In this document: positions 40,301-52,721 of the stretch, piece after piece
Layout of the letters: every line of letters starts with the position of its first letter
Numbering within the stretch: position 1 is the first letter of the stretch
Source of the DNA: Rhynochetos jubatus
Taxonomy: Eukaryota; Chordata; Aves; Eurypygiformes; Rhynochetidae
Direction of reading: 5' to 3'
Assembly: GCA_027574665.1 (NCBI GenBank)
Contig: CM050666.1
Coordinates: 1,364,001-1,428,000, forward strand
DNA length: 64,000 nucleotides
The notes under the pieces: model-generated
What the model was told of the DNA's origin: nothing
Database searches by the model: none
What the model saw: the letters and a program-made list of their open reading frames with translations, nothing else
Program-made: the position numbers and the translations under genes

Positions 40301-43300
40301 AGCCTGTGCTTCTGGAAGCAGCCTGCATGTCCCAGGGCAGGTTCAGCTCCCCAGGGCAGTTGCCCTAGAGTGTACATGAGCCTTAGCATCACTGGGCTTA
40401 TCTCAGCTGTCAGTGTGCAGGAGGGTGTGCATAGATCTCTGAACTGAATGTGCTGTTAGTCATCTGTGGGGGCTGGGGGCAAGGTGGTCTGCACACATAG
40501 AGAGGATGGAGATGCTGCCCCTATGGCCTGGAGGTGGGGGTAACTGTCCCATGGGCTCTGGCTGTGACTACCATCCTGCTTCAGCTCCTGCCCCCATTCC
40601 AGGTCAGCACCGTGCGGATGCAAGGTGTGATCCTACTGGTATTTGCCAAGTACTACCACCTCCCCTTCCTGCAGGACATCCAGACAGACTGCACGAGGAC
40701 GGGGCTTGGAGGCTACTGGGTGAGTGTGGCCCCAGGGGAGGTGGTGAGGGGCTGGCTTCGTGGAGAGTCATGGGATCCTCTTGGTGCAGGGCAACAAGGG
40801 TGGGGTGAGTGTTCGTCTCTCCATCTTCGGCCACATGGTCTGCTTCCTGAACTGCCACCTGCCAGCACATCTGGAGAAGGCGGAGCAGCGGAAGGAGGAC
40901 TTTGCCACCATACTGCACATGCAGCAGTTCGAGGGGCATGCAGCCAGCGGCATCCTGGACCATGAGTGCGTACCCCACCGCTTTGCTTCCCAGTCTGGGC
41001 CTGGGCTCTTGTGCCAGCCCCTGTCCTTGACTACCTCCAGATAGGGTCTGTCCCCTGAATCCCAGCACAGCTTGGAGATGGGGTCTTGCCTGCAAACCTG
41101 CAAAATTGTCCTGTGGCCCTGTGGGGACCCAGCACGGTGGGGTAAGTGTTAAGAGGTGTCCTTGGTCTCCCCTGGGGCACATCCAGGCCTGGTGCACTTC
41201 CTGCCATACTGGCGCTGTTGGGATTTGGGATTGGTGAGGTGGAGGGCCCAGCTCAGCCTCAGGGTTTTCCTTGTGTGGCCTGACAGGTAGGTGCCTCACA
41301 GTGGAAATTTCCATCCTCAGTTTCTGTCTAAGGAAGTCAGGCTTGTTTGATTAATGGTGCTTGGTCCTACCTGAGGAATCCTAGCAGGACTGGCAGCTGG
41401 CCAAGCTGTCAGCTGAGCATGGATGCTCCTGAGGGTGCCTGTGCAGCAGGCTGAGGCTGCCCACAGATTGAGCATGTTTTTCCCCTTGCTGTGCTGCCCA
41501 GCTCTGGTGGCCTTGGCCCATTCAGCCAGTCACCTTCCCTCCCACCCACAGCCTTGTGTTCTGGTTTGGGGACCTCAACTTCCGCATAGAGAGCCTCGAC
41601 ATCCGCTTTGTGAAGTACGCTATTGACAGCAATATCCTGAGCCAGCTTTGGGAGAAGGACCAGGTGAGAGGGATGGGCATGCTGACAAGCGTTGGCCAGG
41701 CCCCAAGTGGCATTTGGCTCTTGCCAAAACAGTCCTACAGCTGCACAGACAGGAGCAAGTCCTCTCTGCTCATGGGGCACAAAGGGCCCTGGCTCTGTGG
41801 GAAAGAGACAGCACAGTCTCAGGATGGTCTTTATGGGAGGTGGGCATACACTTCCTTTATCAGTGTGCCAGGAAGAGCTGGGGGCATTTGGTCTATGGAC
41901 TTGATGCTTGCATTTCATGGACAAACCCTGAGGGTCCATCAGCAATGGGGCAGGGATGACTGTCTGCTGGGAGTGGAGAGTTCTTGGGAGGCTTGCAGAG
42001 GGGTGTGGCCATGGGGGCTGGTGTGCTCCCCAACCTGCTTTTTTTTCCTACAGTTGAACATTGCCAAGACCACCTGGCCTGTCCTCAGTGGCTTTCAGGA
42101 GGGACCTCTGAACTTCCCACCTACCTTCAAGTTTGATGTGGGCACCAATAAGTACGACAGCAGGTAGAAGAGCAGAGCTTAAGTGTGTGCTGGGCCTGGG
42201 AGCAAGTGGTGTGGCTGAGGGATGCAGCTGTGGGGCTCAGAGCCAGGGCAGGTGCTGATGCTGGTGCAGATGGACAAGGGGGAGCTGTGTTGGGGTGTGT
42301 GTGGCTGGACTGGGGATGGCAGGCTGGGACACAGCTGTTGTGCTGGTGCCATCACAGGTCTGTCCCTGCAGCTGCACTGAGCTGTGTGCTGAGATGAGCT
42401 GCATCCCCTGTCTGTGTGTGCCTAGTGCCAGGGGAAGGCAGTTTGGGGTGGAGCCCACTGCCCCCTGCCAGGCAAGAGATGCCCCTCTGTGCCCTGCAGT
42501 GCCAAGAAGCGAAAACCTGCCTGGACTGACCGAATCCTCTGGAAGATCAAATCTCCCGGTGTTGGGCTTGGGGTAGGTGGGTGCTGGCCCAGCCGGGGCG
42601 TCCTGTCAGTGAGCCAGCTCTGCTACTGCAGCCACATGGAATACACCATCAGCGACCACAAGCCAGTAGCTGCCATCTTTGCAGTGCAGGTGAGCACTGT
42701 CCAGGGCCACTGGGCACACAGGCAGGAGATATAGGAGTGAGATGCCCAGCTAATATGTGCGGGGCTTATTTTTTCTTTGTTTGATAAGCTTGGCTGTCTT
42801 GCCATTGTGGGACTGGGGGCTGCTGGTGGTGTATATATGAGGGCCCAGCCCTAGATGGGTGCCCTGGGCAGCAGAGGCAGCTCTCTGCGGCATGCTCTTG
42901 CTCACCATATGTGTGTCTCTGACAGTTTGCTTCCAAGGCAGACAAGCCCCCAGTTGAGATTTATGTGGCTGATGAATGGAGCAGGCCTGAGCAAGCAGTT
43001 GTCAGGTACAGGATGGCTGCTGGCTTCCACCGGAGCTCCTGGGACTGGATAGGACTCTACCGGGTAGGGGCTTAGGGGCTCCTGGGTCTGGAGGGGGTGG
43101 GGAGTACTGCACATAACCATAGGATCCCTTCTGAGCTAACCCTCAGCAGTGGACACAGGTGCATGGCATGGACCTGTGCTCTCTCTAACTACCAGGGCCT
43201 CCCAGGGGAAGCAGGATTTGGCCCTGCTTCAGATCCAGTAATTCCCTCTTTCTCCTGCTCTTTTGGGCCCTACAGGGTCCAAAGCCTGGCATTCCTGGTG

Positions 43301-44639
43301 GGCTGGGGTCAGGGCACTGCCAGGTGGGGGTGCAAGGCAGCTCTTGGTGCTCCTGTGCAAGGAGAGGGTGGGGGTGATGGTTCTGAGCAGGGCTGATGTT
43401 CCCCCAGTCACCTGTATTGTCCCATGTACATGCACACAGGTAGGTTTTCGGCATCCTAAAGACTACATGTCTTATGTCTGGGCCAGGAGCGATGATGGAG
43501 AGCGCTGCCTAGAGAAGCAACTGTGTGCACAGGTTAGTTGGGGCCAGCCCTGCTGTCTTGCTCAGTATACTTGACCCGTTGTGAGGGTACAATGGCTTTT
43601 GTACCCCTGATGGGGCAAGAGGGCACCTCCTTATTGCTTTGTGCTGAGCCTTGGGCAGGCCCACTGTGCTGGTATTGGGGATTTCTGCTTTCAGGTGCTG
43701 CCTGGTGCTGGAGGTGGGAAGGGGCACCCATATGCCCACCATCTATCTCTGGGTTGCAGGTTATCTTCCCAGAAGAGGCTCTGCCCAAGGGGAGGGGCGA
43801 GTACATCCTCGGATACTACAGCAACACCTTCAACAGCATCACTGGTGTGACTGAGCCCTTCCAGGTCAGCATGGCCAAGAGGCAAGGGTTGAGGGGCTGA
43901 GGGAGGCAAGGGGGCATGTCTGTAGGGGTGCTTGGCTGGAGGAGGCTGGCTGCTGTGGTGCCCCACAGCCCCTTTGTGAGGATCAGCCCACAGTGCTGAT
44001 GCAGGGGTGCAGATCTCCCTGCCTAGGCCAGAGGAAGGCAGCAGCCCCACGGACAGCTCGGGCAGCAGCTCAGAAGAGGAGGATGACAGCACGCTTGTCC
44101 TGCTGGCCCCCAAATCCCGTAGCCCCAGCCCAGGCAAGATGAAACGGCACCGGAGCAGGAGCCCTAGCCTGGCCAAGTTCCAGGGCCTCATCCTGCGGCC
44201 ATCAAGCCGGGACAGGGCTGTGAGCCGCAGCCCTTCACCCCAGAGCTGCCGAGGCCTTCCTGGGGATATCCCCACCATCCACCTGCCACAGGAGGAGCTG
44301 GGTGGCTGTAGAGCCAACACCAAGGAGCCAGGGTGGGCAGCTGACAGCCAGGATGCCAGCAGCCCCTCCTACCAGACTGTGCCAGGGCAGAGCAGCTCCT
44401 GGTGGGTCTCTGCTGACACCCCACTGGCCAGGGCTGACCCCAGGAACCTGGGCCTCCTGCCTGCACTCCGCCTGGAGATGATTGACCAGGCCATGGGCCG
44501 ACAGAGGGAGAGTGAGGACCAGGGCTACCCATGCCCAAGGATGAGCCCCACTAGCCACCTGGGCTGCAGCACCTCCCCAAAGGAGGGGAGCAGCAGCCCC
44601 CAGGAGCTGGATGGCCATAGCTGTGCCATGGGCCGCTGA
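36518..44639 (+). CDS. INPP5J: Inositol polyphosphate 5-phosphatase J (PIPP)
   Basis: The enzyme removes the 5-phosphate from PI(4,5)P2, PI(3,4,5)P3 and soluble inositol phosphates and dampens PI3K-AKT signalling at the membrane. Exons: 36518-37308, 38292-38402, 39899-40007, 40603-40719, 40790-40965, 41552-41663, 42054-42163, 42500-42689, 42926-43063, 43440-43532, 43760-43864, 44013-44639; they sum to 892 codons plus stop. The first 263 residues are proline/serine-rich. The catalytic domain starts [14 protein letters not shown] and contains both family signatures, [12 protein letters not shown] (about 437) and [10 protein letters not shown] (about 515), plus SDHKPV. A SKICH domain follows ([14 protein letters not shown] ... 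DWIGLYR, about 575-685). The serine-rich tail carries SRSPSPGK and RHRSRSPS. I chose the ATG at 36518; the in-frame ATG at 36566 is an alternative. Confidence 0.95.
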
Positions 44640-45058
44640 CACAGTGGCTCCCTCCCTTCTTCCTCTAGTGCGCTTGCTGTGTGCTTTCCTCTGCCACTCC
44701 TGCTGAGACACCCCATCTCCTTATTTATTGCAGTGATTCCTCACCCCTGTTGTGCAGTGGGCCAGTAGAGGCCTCTCCCAGCCTGAGCTGCTGCCTTGGC
44801 CCTGGTATGGCTGAGAGGTGGCACAGGGGAGGGCAAGGCTGGGCTAGCATGGTGAAATTCTAAGTGCAAGACCCTTCTGTCCTAGGGGAAGAGTGCTGGC
44901 CTTGCACATAGGGTGAGACAGGAGGCCAGGGCAGGGCACTGGCAGCAATGGTGATAGGCATAGAGCAAGGACCACTCCAGGGTACCCCTGAGATCAAAGC
45001 TTGCTCCTTCGCTGCTGCTATCACTGTGCCTTGGCCTTGGACATAGTGTAACTGACAA

Positions 45059-45064
45059 AATAAA
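45059..45064 (+). terminator. INPP5J: Polyadenylation signal of INPP5J
   Basis: AATAAA lies 420 bases after the stop codon and is followed by GT-rich sequence (GTGTTGT). It gives a 3' end near 45.08 kb, close to the end of the convergent PLA2G3 transcript. Confidence 0.75.
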
Positions 45065-45150
45065 CTATCCTGCCCCCCTCAGCTGTGTTGTACTTCCTGC
45101 AGGAGGGCAGGATCAACCCCTGGGGTGGAGGCTGCAAGCTCAGGCCACCC

Positions 45151-45159
45151 TTTATTTAT
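45151..45159 (-). terminator. PLA2G3: Polyadenylation signal of PLA2G3
   Basis: Plus-strand TTTATTTAT gives overlapping ATAAATAAA on the minus strand, about 440 bases beyond the PLA2G3 stop. This would put the 3' end near 45.13 kb. Confidence 0.6.
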
Positions 45160-45598
45160 CTTCTGCTGCCCACAGGGACTGACCCCCTCCCAGTGTGACA
45201 GAGGCCTAAGCCTGCCCCTGGCTGCTACGCCCCTGCCTGGGCAAGGGGCTCAGGATCATACCACACTGCTCATGCCCCCAGCGGAGGGGGCACAAATCCA
45301 GGTGTGGGGAGCCCCCTGCCTAGGAGAAGTCAATACCCAGAGCACAGCAGGAAAGGAAGATGATGGGTTTCCCCTTTCCCAAGCATTCCTCTTCCCTTGC
45401 TTTGATGCTCACAGATGGCAACCACAGCTCCTCAAGAGATTTCTCAGGTCCCCTCTGCCTGCCCAGCTCTAGCACTGAGCATGGTTGCATGGAGCTGTCC
45501 TTTGTCTCAAGGACCAGAAATCAAGCAGCTTCACTCTGTGGATGCTGCACAGCACATCTTCCTTCCCCCCCACCCCCAAAGGCAGTGCTTCTTGGGCA

Positions 45599-47990
45599 TC
45601 ACTGGGGCACTGTGTAGTGCTGAGTGCGTGGCTTCTGCTCCAAGGGCAGCTGCAGGCATTGCTCATAGAGTGTGCCACCACTATTGTCCCATGTCTTCCA
45701 GTCTGGATGCTCAGCTTTGGAGGTCACATGCAGAAGACCCCAGTGTCTCAGAGTCTTTATGAGATGCTTTGCAGGTACTAGCACAGCCCGGGTCACTGTG
45801 ATACAGTTGCTGTGATACAGAAGCAAAGCTGTGAGTATCAGTGTAACTGCAGCATTGACATCAACTGCTTGACACCTCAGCCCTGCTCATGGCACAGCAG
45901 AGCATAGGATAACACTTGCAGTGCCAGCTTCGTGCCAAGCCTGCAGGATAGTACCCTCCTGCCTGTGCAAGGCAGAAAGCCCCACACAGGCCACTTTCCT
46001 TTAACCCTCCACACTTACTTGTGCTGTGGCCCTTTGCCTGGGCTGCAGTTAGTGGGTGGCTCCAGAATAAAGCATTCCATGGAGATGTGGTTGGCCAGAA
46101 CAGCAACCTCTGCATCACTGAGGTCCCTCACCCTGTGCAGGGACCGCACCAGCCTGTGGGCATGGGAAGGCAACGATTGTCAGGATGGGCATCCACTGGG
46201 TCCCACCTCATTTAACCCCAAACTACATGCACAGTCCCCAGTGATGGTGGGGAAAGCCCTGCCTTTTCCCCCTGGAAACACACACCTGTGAATGCATTTG
46301 CAGTGGAAGAGCATCCGGGTGTCCATGTTGTACAGCTGGTACTTCACCTCTTGGGGTGCAATCTGGTGCTCACACTTATCCAGGTGCTTGTAGCATCTGC
46401 ACGCCCTGCCTGAGGACAGCAGCACAGTGAGGGGCACCCCCAGCATGTGACTCCCAACAGGCCAAGGCCTTGGAGCACCCCAGCACCAACTCACCCTGCT
46501 GCCTGCGGCCTTCCACAGCAGGCACAGGGGTGGCTCCACACTGCTTCACAGCCAGGCTGGATCTAATGCTGCCATCATCAGGGTGGGCTGTGCAGGAAGG
46601 GTATGCCAAGCCTCCAGCCCCTTGGTGTGCTCCTACCAGCACTCACCTTCCTCCAGCAAGGTCTTGTTCTAATACTGTCACTGCTCTTGGGGGGTCAGGC
46701 TCCAGCCCCAACTGCAGTGCTGGGTGCCTGGTTAGGAGCACAGCCTCGTCCTTGGCAGATGCAAGGGACAAGGTACCTGGGCCCCATGGCTGCTGCAGGT
46801 CTCTGTGCCTGCTGGAGCCCAGGGTTTTGCCTCAGTCCCTGTTGGAGCTGCTTGCGCCCTGCTCTTGAAGACTTCCTTCTGTTGCCCACAGGCTGCACAG
46901 CAGGGCCGCCTGTCTTCTCTGCGGGCAAGCTGTAGTGGTACTGACTCTGCTGCACCATCCTGGCCAAGGGTACTACACCATAACGCTTACACCTGGGGAC
47001 ACCATGTGCCATGAGGGCCTGCGCACACCTGCAGCTGGTGGGTCAGCCAGGCAGGGTATGCTTGGAGTCACAGCAGATGCAACCAGCCCGGGGGCTGCAG
47101 CAGTGGGCCGAGGTGGGGGGCACCTCCCAGGCACTCACCCTCCCCACCAGTGCCATTGGACACACTCCTTGCTCTCCTCCAGCACGAAGCACGGCACCTC
47201 CAGCAGGTTGAAGAAGGTGACACCGATGATGTTGGAGATGGTGTCGTTGAGGGCCTGCAAGCACTGCCGGAACCTGCCGGGCAGAAGAGGGCAGTGAACG
47301 GCCCGGCAGACGCCTGGTGCATGTCCCTCACCCGGCCCGGCCGCCCGGCGCACCTGGCGTCGCAGTCGCAGTGGGAGACGGTGTGTAGGCGGTAGTTGCG
47401 GATGCCGTAGTTGAACTGCAGCGCCGTGATCTGCGCCGAGCACTGGTCGTGGTCCCGGCAGCACCGGTCGGGGCCGCGGAAGAGACCTGCAAGCAGCGCC
47501 GGTGACCCTCGTGGGGAGGACGGGGTGTGCCCGCCCGCTCGCCGCCCCTGCCTGGCCCCGCACCCAGCTCGCTGGCGTTCCTCGCCGAGTCACCGGCTCC
47601 GCACCACAGTGTGCCCGGTAGCGTCCAACCCCGGCGGCGGCGCCTTCTAGGCGGCGCGGGGTCGGCGCAGACAGCGCGGCGCCGCCAGAGCGCGGCCAGG
47701 TCCCGCCGCAGCGCGGCGCTGGAGGCGGCGGCGGGCGGGCGGCGGGCGCAGGCGGCGCGGAAGACGCGGGCCAGGCGCGGGTCGCGGCGGGACCAGCAGG
47801 CGCGGAGGCGGCCGCGCCCGGCCCAGGCGCTCTCCACTAGCGTGGCCGATCCGGCGCCGACTCCGCTCAGGAAGGCCACGTAGCGCGCTCCGCCCGCGCC
47901 TGCCACCCGCTGCGCGCAGACGGTACCGCCGGGCCAGGCGCACGCGCACGCGCACACCGCCACGCAGGCCAGGGCCGCGCGCGCCCACAT
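45599..47990 (-). CDS. PLA2G3: Group III secreted phospholipase A2
   Basis: This secreted, calcium-dependent enzyme cleaves the sn-2 acyl chain of phospholipids. Clear minus-strand exons: 47564-47990, 47354-47486, 47139-47273, one starting at 46992 (end probably 46777), 46495-46587, 46286-46409, 46019-46153 and 45599-45809. Exon 1 gives a Cys-rich signal peptide, a long arginine/alanine-rich N-terminal region and a run of arginines before [16 protein letters not shown], the calcium loop. Exon 2 carries the catalytic CCRDHDQC and [17 protein letters not shown]. Exon 3 gives [20 protein letters not shown] and WHWWGG. The C-terminal domain follows ([51 protein letters not shown]). The junction between the 46992 exon and the 46587 exon is unresolved because the phases do not match, so a small exon may be missing. 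Confidence 0.9.
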
Positions 47991-48080
47991 CCCGTGGCGA
48001 CACGCGCTTGTTCCTGTCCCCCGCGCTCGGTTTTAAGCCCACGCACGGCGGCGGACCCAGCGCTGATTGGTCCGCGCCGT
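47270..48080 (-). promoter_or_regulatory. PLA2G3: CpG-rich 5' region of PLA2G3
   Basis: CpG-dense DNA covers exons 1-2 and about 90 bases upstream of the start codon, then gives way to C-rich, CpG-poorer DNA. No TATA box is clear. Confidence 0.5.
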
Positions 48081-48639
48081 CCCCGCCCCGCCGGGCCGGG
48101 CACATCCCTACCTGTGCACCACCCCCTCGCCCTGGCAACTCCACCCGTGCAGCCCCCTGTGCCGGCTTCCCACCCACCCCGTCCGCACACCGCCACCTGT
48201 GCACCCCAGTGTCAGACTCCCACCTGCCTGCGCAGCTCCCGTCCCGTGCATCCCCATCCTGGGCAACCCCCTCCCGGGAACCCCTGTCGCAGGCACCCCG
48301 TCCCATGCACTCTCCGCCCATGCATTTGCTCCCGGGGTACCTCCCTGCCTGGGCACTCCAGGCACGGGTCCCCCCTGCCAGGTGCAGCTCTGTGGGACAG
48401 CCTCAGCCCCGTGCCAGTGCATAACCCCGGGAGGGTACAGGAGGACATGTGTATGTTTGGGTAAGGGTATGCATGCTGGTGCGTGCAAGTGTCTGCACAT
48501 CTGCCTTGTGCATGCGTGTACTCCTCTGTGTATGCACATGACTGTGCCTGCCCAAACGTGCACACATCTGCACGGGGTGTAGGCTTGTGCGTGAACATGG
48601 ATGCTGTGTACGGTACGGGTCATGGAGCCATTGTCTTGT
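48081..48639. other. C-rich and TG-rich spacer
   Basis: The left part consists of C-rich, proline-coding-like repeats. The right part (48440-48600) is TG/CA-rich. I see no gene. Confidence 0.4.
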
Positions 48640-48990
48640 TCAACCCCTGCTGAAGCTGCCTCATGGTCTAGGACCACATCTGATTGTGTGTTGAGTACCT
48701 CCAAGGACGGAGACTGCAGCCTTCCCAGGCACCCTGTGCTAGTGCTTGACTTTCACCATACCAAGGTGTTTCCTGATGGTCAAAGGGAACCTTCTGTGTT
48801 CCAGTTGGTGCCCATTGCATCTTGTCCTGTCACTGGGAAGAGCCATGTCTGTCTTCTTTGCTCTCTCCCTGTAGGTATTTCTACACATTAGTAGGATCCC
48901 CCTAAACATCCTCTCCAGGCTGAGCAGACCCAGCTCCAAAAGCCTCTCTTCATACAACAGTTGCTCCAGTCCCTTCACCACGCCTTGCCT
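48640..48990 (-). mobile_element. Antisense CR1 fragment
   Basis: The reverse complement resembles the CR1 3' region. Diagnostic plus-strand phrases include GTACCTCCAAGGACGGAGAC, CCCATTGCATCTTGTCCTGT and CACATTAGTAGGATCCCCCT, in the usual order. No coding frame is kept. Confidence 0.85.
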
Positions 48991-51900
48991 GGGTAAGCCC
49001 AGGCTGGAGGGGACATGGTGATGCACACCCCCTCCCAGTGCTCCCCTCCCCTGCTCTGCTGGCAGCACTCTGCATGGTGCAGTTGGGGTCACTGGTGTCG
49101 TCTGCTGTAAGGACACATCCCTGGCTCCTGTTCAGCCAGTGCCCAGCAGGATCCCAAGGTCTGTCCTGGCAGAGCTGCTTTCCAGCTAGTGGCCTAGCCT
49201 GTGCTGGTACATTTCCAACCTGGGAACAGAGATCTCTCTCCCCTGGAAATAACCAGTGAGCATGGCTAAGCTGCGGGGCAGTATTTACACCCCTTCCATC
49301 CCTCCCCATTAGGGCCAGGTGCCCCAGGGCAATGTTGCTCAGGGTGGCTGGTGGGTCCAGAACTCCATCACGCTACATTGCTGCTGTATCCCAAAGCATT
49401 GCTGGCCCTGCCCCTGAGAAGTGGCCCACTGGGGTTCCAGCTTCACCTCTCTGCCAAGGGGAACCAGGAAGGGGCTGGAAAGGGAAGGAAGGAAGCAGAA
49501 TGAGCCACTGTGCTTCACTGGTGCAGCTTGTGCTTCTAGAGCCAGCCTGGGGTTTATTTACTTGCCCAGGATGATGCCCTGCTCTGCTGGGGTTCTGCAT
49601 GCTGTGGGGGGTCAGGGGGGACATTTTGCAGAGCCCTGTGTGCCTGGGAGTGCTGCAGGGCAGCTGGGGGCTGGTAGTCAGGGTTCAGCAGCGGAACTTT
49701 ATCTCACCTTATCAGGATTTCCCTAACAGCACGAACAGAGGCCAACACCACAGACAGTGCAGAGTCCGCTCTGCAGCTGTGATATGGCTGGTTTGTGCCA
49801 CCCACAACATCGCCTGAGGTGTTGCAAAGTCTCCCAGCTGCTGTGTCACCTGGCTGGGGTGGGCTCTAGGCTCACGTGGCCCCTGTCTCGTGGAAGGATA
49901 TTTCCACCCTTGAGACTTGTTCTCCGAGTGAGATGGGGGCTGGTATGCTGGCGCTGGGGAAGGGCTCTGCTAGGGAATACTCTGGCCCTGGGGGGACTAG
50001 CCTTCAGCCACCCTACTGGGAACCACAGAGCCCTCCTGCGGTGGGCTCTGACATGCTGCACTGTGCTCCTGTCCCCTGTATGCCCAGTGGAGCCAGGGCC
50101 ACCCCATGCCTGGGCTGTGCCCTTGCACCCCCAGTGCACATGGGGATTGCCACATGCCAGTGGGGAGAGACCATGGCAGCAGTGCAGCACAGCCTTGGCT
50201 GCCAAGTGTGTGAGAGCGTCAGGGACTCAGGACCTAGTTTGGGGTTGTCTGGAAGATAATGGGGAATACAGGGGGATGCCTGGTGCTCTGGCCTTCACCC
50301 TCCAAGCAGCCGGGGGGGGGGACATGGCTGGTGACCAGGTGACTGCTGCCCTACTGCTGGCTGCTGGGGTGAGACTGGGGTCTGGCTGGCCAGCGTGTGG
50401 GCCTGAGTCCTGAGCTGCCTGCCCCACTGGGCAGCACTGCGGAGCCCTGCACCCAGCTCCACTGATGTGGCTCAAGGTCACAGAGAAGGCTGGCATGTGT
50501 CTGAGATGCTGAGGGCTTGCTCTGCCTGTGCTGCCTGGACTGTTGCAGTATCCTGGGCAGCATGGCACCTGCAGTGAGAGTGCTGGGCTCTGGCAGAGAT
50601 GTTGGCAGCCACGGTCCTGTGCAGTGAGGGTGGCTGGTGCGTCCCTGGCTGGGTCAGCAGGAGCGCAGGGATGGGCTGGAGAAGCGATTCTCCTCCCAGC
50701 TCTGCAAGCCACATCCTATTTGGAGCTCTTCAGTACAAGAAAGACATCCTGTACAAATGCGAGTCTGGTGAAGGCTACTAAGCTTGTCAGGGCTGGAGCT
50801 GGGCATCCTTAGTCTGGAGGAGGGGAAGAGAAGTGGGACCTTATCTGCCCTGAACTTCAGGTCATGGCAAGGCTAGTTCCTTCTCCCTTTTCAACCCTGG
50901 GCCAGCATGGGCATTGGGGTGATGCATCCTGTGGGGATGTCCTGCAGGGGGACATCCAGGGGCTGGATGCCTGGACCGTGTCCCAGAGCTGACACCTCCC
51001 TGGCTGTCCCCCTGTCAAGCCTTGCCCTTTGCCACAGCCAGCCAGCAGCACAGGGTTCCTGCAGGCCCGTGGGCATGCGAGCGGGTGTACCGCGTCTGCT
51101 GCTGGCTGCATTCTTCTCACGTCCCCACAGGAGAGGCACCAGGGGATGGCCGGTGCCTGGTGCCCCCCTCTGGAGAAGGGGCTGTTATCCTGCTCGTGGC
51201 AGAGCCAGTGGAATGTGAGCTTTTCAAAGTGCAAGCGAGGAGGGAACCTGGCTCTACAGAGCCCTGGGCATTGCCAGTCAGGTCCTGCATATAAGCACTG
51301 AGTGGCTCAAGGACCACCCTGGGACACTGCTCTTTGTGTGGAGCATCCATGGTGGTATTGCATAAGCAATTGCTGCAGTACTGGATATGAGCCTTTCTGC
51401 TTTACACTGCTCTAAGCTGGAATTTACAACTTTGTGGAGACAATAAGAAGAAAGGATGAACACAGGTCCATCCTGTTCAGTGTAGCATCCAGGGCATCCA
51501 TGGCTCTGGACATGGAAGGCCGAGCAGAGAAACAACTTCGTTATGCGGGCAAATCTCTTGCAAAGTTTAGAAGCCAAAACAAGAGTGGAGTGAGTGAAGG
51601 GATGATGCAGTTATTTCACATCGGAGTTGAGGTTATAAATTCAACCAGCTTGCAGACACAGGGGAGATTCTGAGGGCTGCTGTGGAGTCTGCCATGCACC
51701 CACAAGTCCTTCCATCCTCTGCTAGGACATGGTGGGTTGGCACTCCCCAGCCAGCAGCTGACATGGCCTCTGCTGGGATGCCACCGCATCTGTCACCCTC
51801 CTCTGCCTAGCAAAGCCTGGGTTGAGCCATGGCTCCATGTCACATCTTTGTCCCACCTGAGTCACCTCCTTTGGCACCAAGACCCCATGCCAGGGCCACT

Positions 51901-52630
51901 CTGTTGTAGGCACCGTCAGAACACAGCAGCCAAGAGTGCTGCCAGTGCCTCTGCCCCAGTCTGCTGGATCAGGGTGGCTAGGCTGGCAGGAGCAGAGCTC
52001 AGTCTTTCTATCAGCCTGTGGTGCTGCAATGTGATGGGTGTCAGGCTTTTCTGCTGCTTTGATGGCATCTGACTGCTCCCTGGCTGCCACTTGGGACCAG
52101 AGGCTGGGGTGATGGGCTTGACTTGTCTGTGCCCTTCAGCCCTGGGGAGAACACTGTTTCAGGCCGGGGTCCATGGGGGCTCAGCCCACCCTGGGCAAGG
52201 ACAGGCAAGGCATGCTCTGCCTGCACAGCCAGGCCCATGTGCTCGGCCCCAGACCCTCGGGAGGCTGTGCTGGGGTCAGGATGTAGCATGTACCTGGAGT
52301 CCCTTAAGTAAAGGGCAGTCCCTCTAGAATACATTTTCTAATATAGGATGGAGGGATTAAAAAGGAGGAATTATCTTCTTTCTTGCAATTGCAAGATTCT
52401 CTGTGGAAGCTGGGCTGGCTCCGTCATCTATCGTCAGTGCAAGTCTTGGCTGCAGAGATGATGAGGAGTCAGATCAGGCTCCATCTTGCGGGTCCTGCGG
52501 CTCACAGGAATACTCTCCTGCCCTGGGTCTCCAGCCAGGACTGCAACCTCCTCAAGGTCTTTTCCAAGGGTCAAGGAGCACCCTGAAGGTCCTAGGCAGC
52601 CTGGTCTAGGTGATCCTGCTTGAGCTGGGG
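48991..52630. other. Gene-poor stretch
   Basis: I find no exon I can name. A possible CR1 remnant lies near 50700-50870 and another, the end of a CR1 3' region, at about 52585-52660 (GGTGATCCTGCTTGAGCTGG). A 79-codon frame at 51434-51673 (ATG start, charged) resembles no known family. Confidence 0.4.
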
Positions 52631-52721
52631 ACTAGATGATCTCCACCCTCACCAAGGTAGCAAGCCAGGCTGCTGGAGTGGCTTCTAGCAATAATCACCC
52701 ATGGTCTCCGTTAAACAGCCG

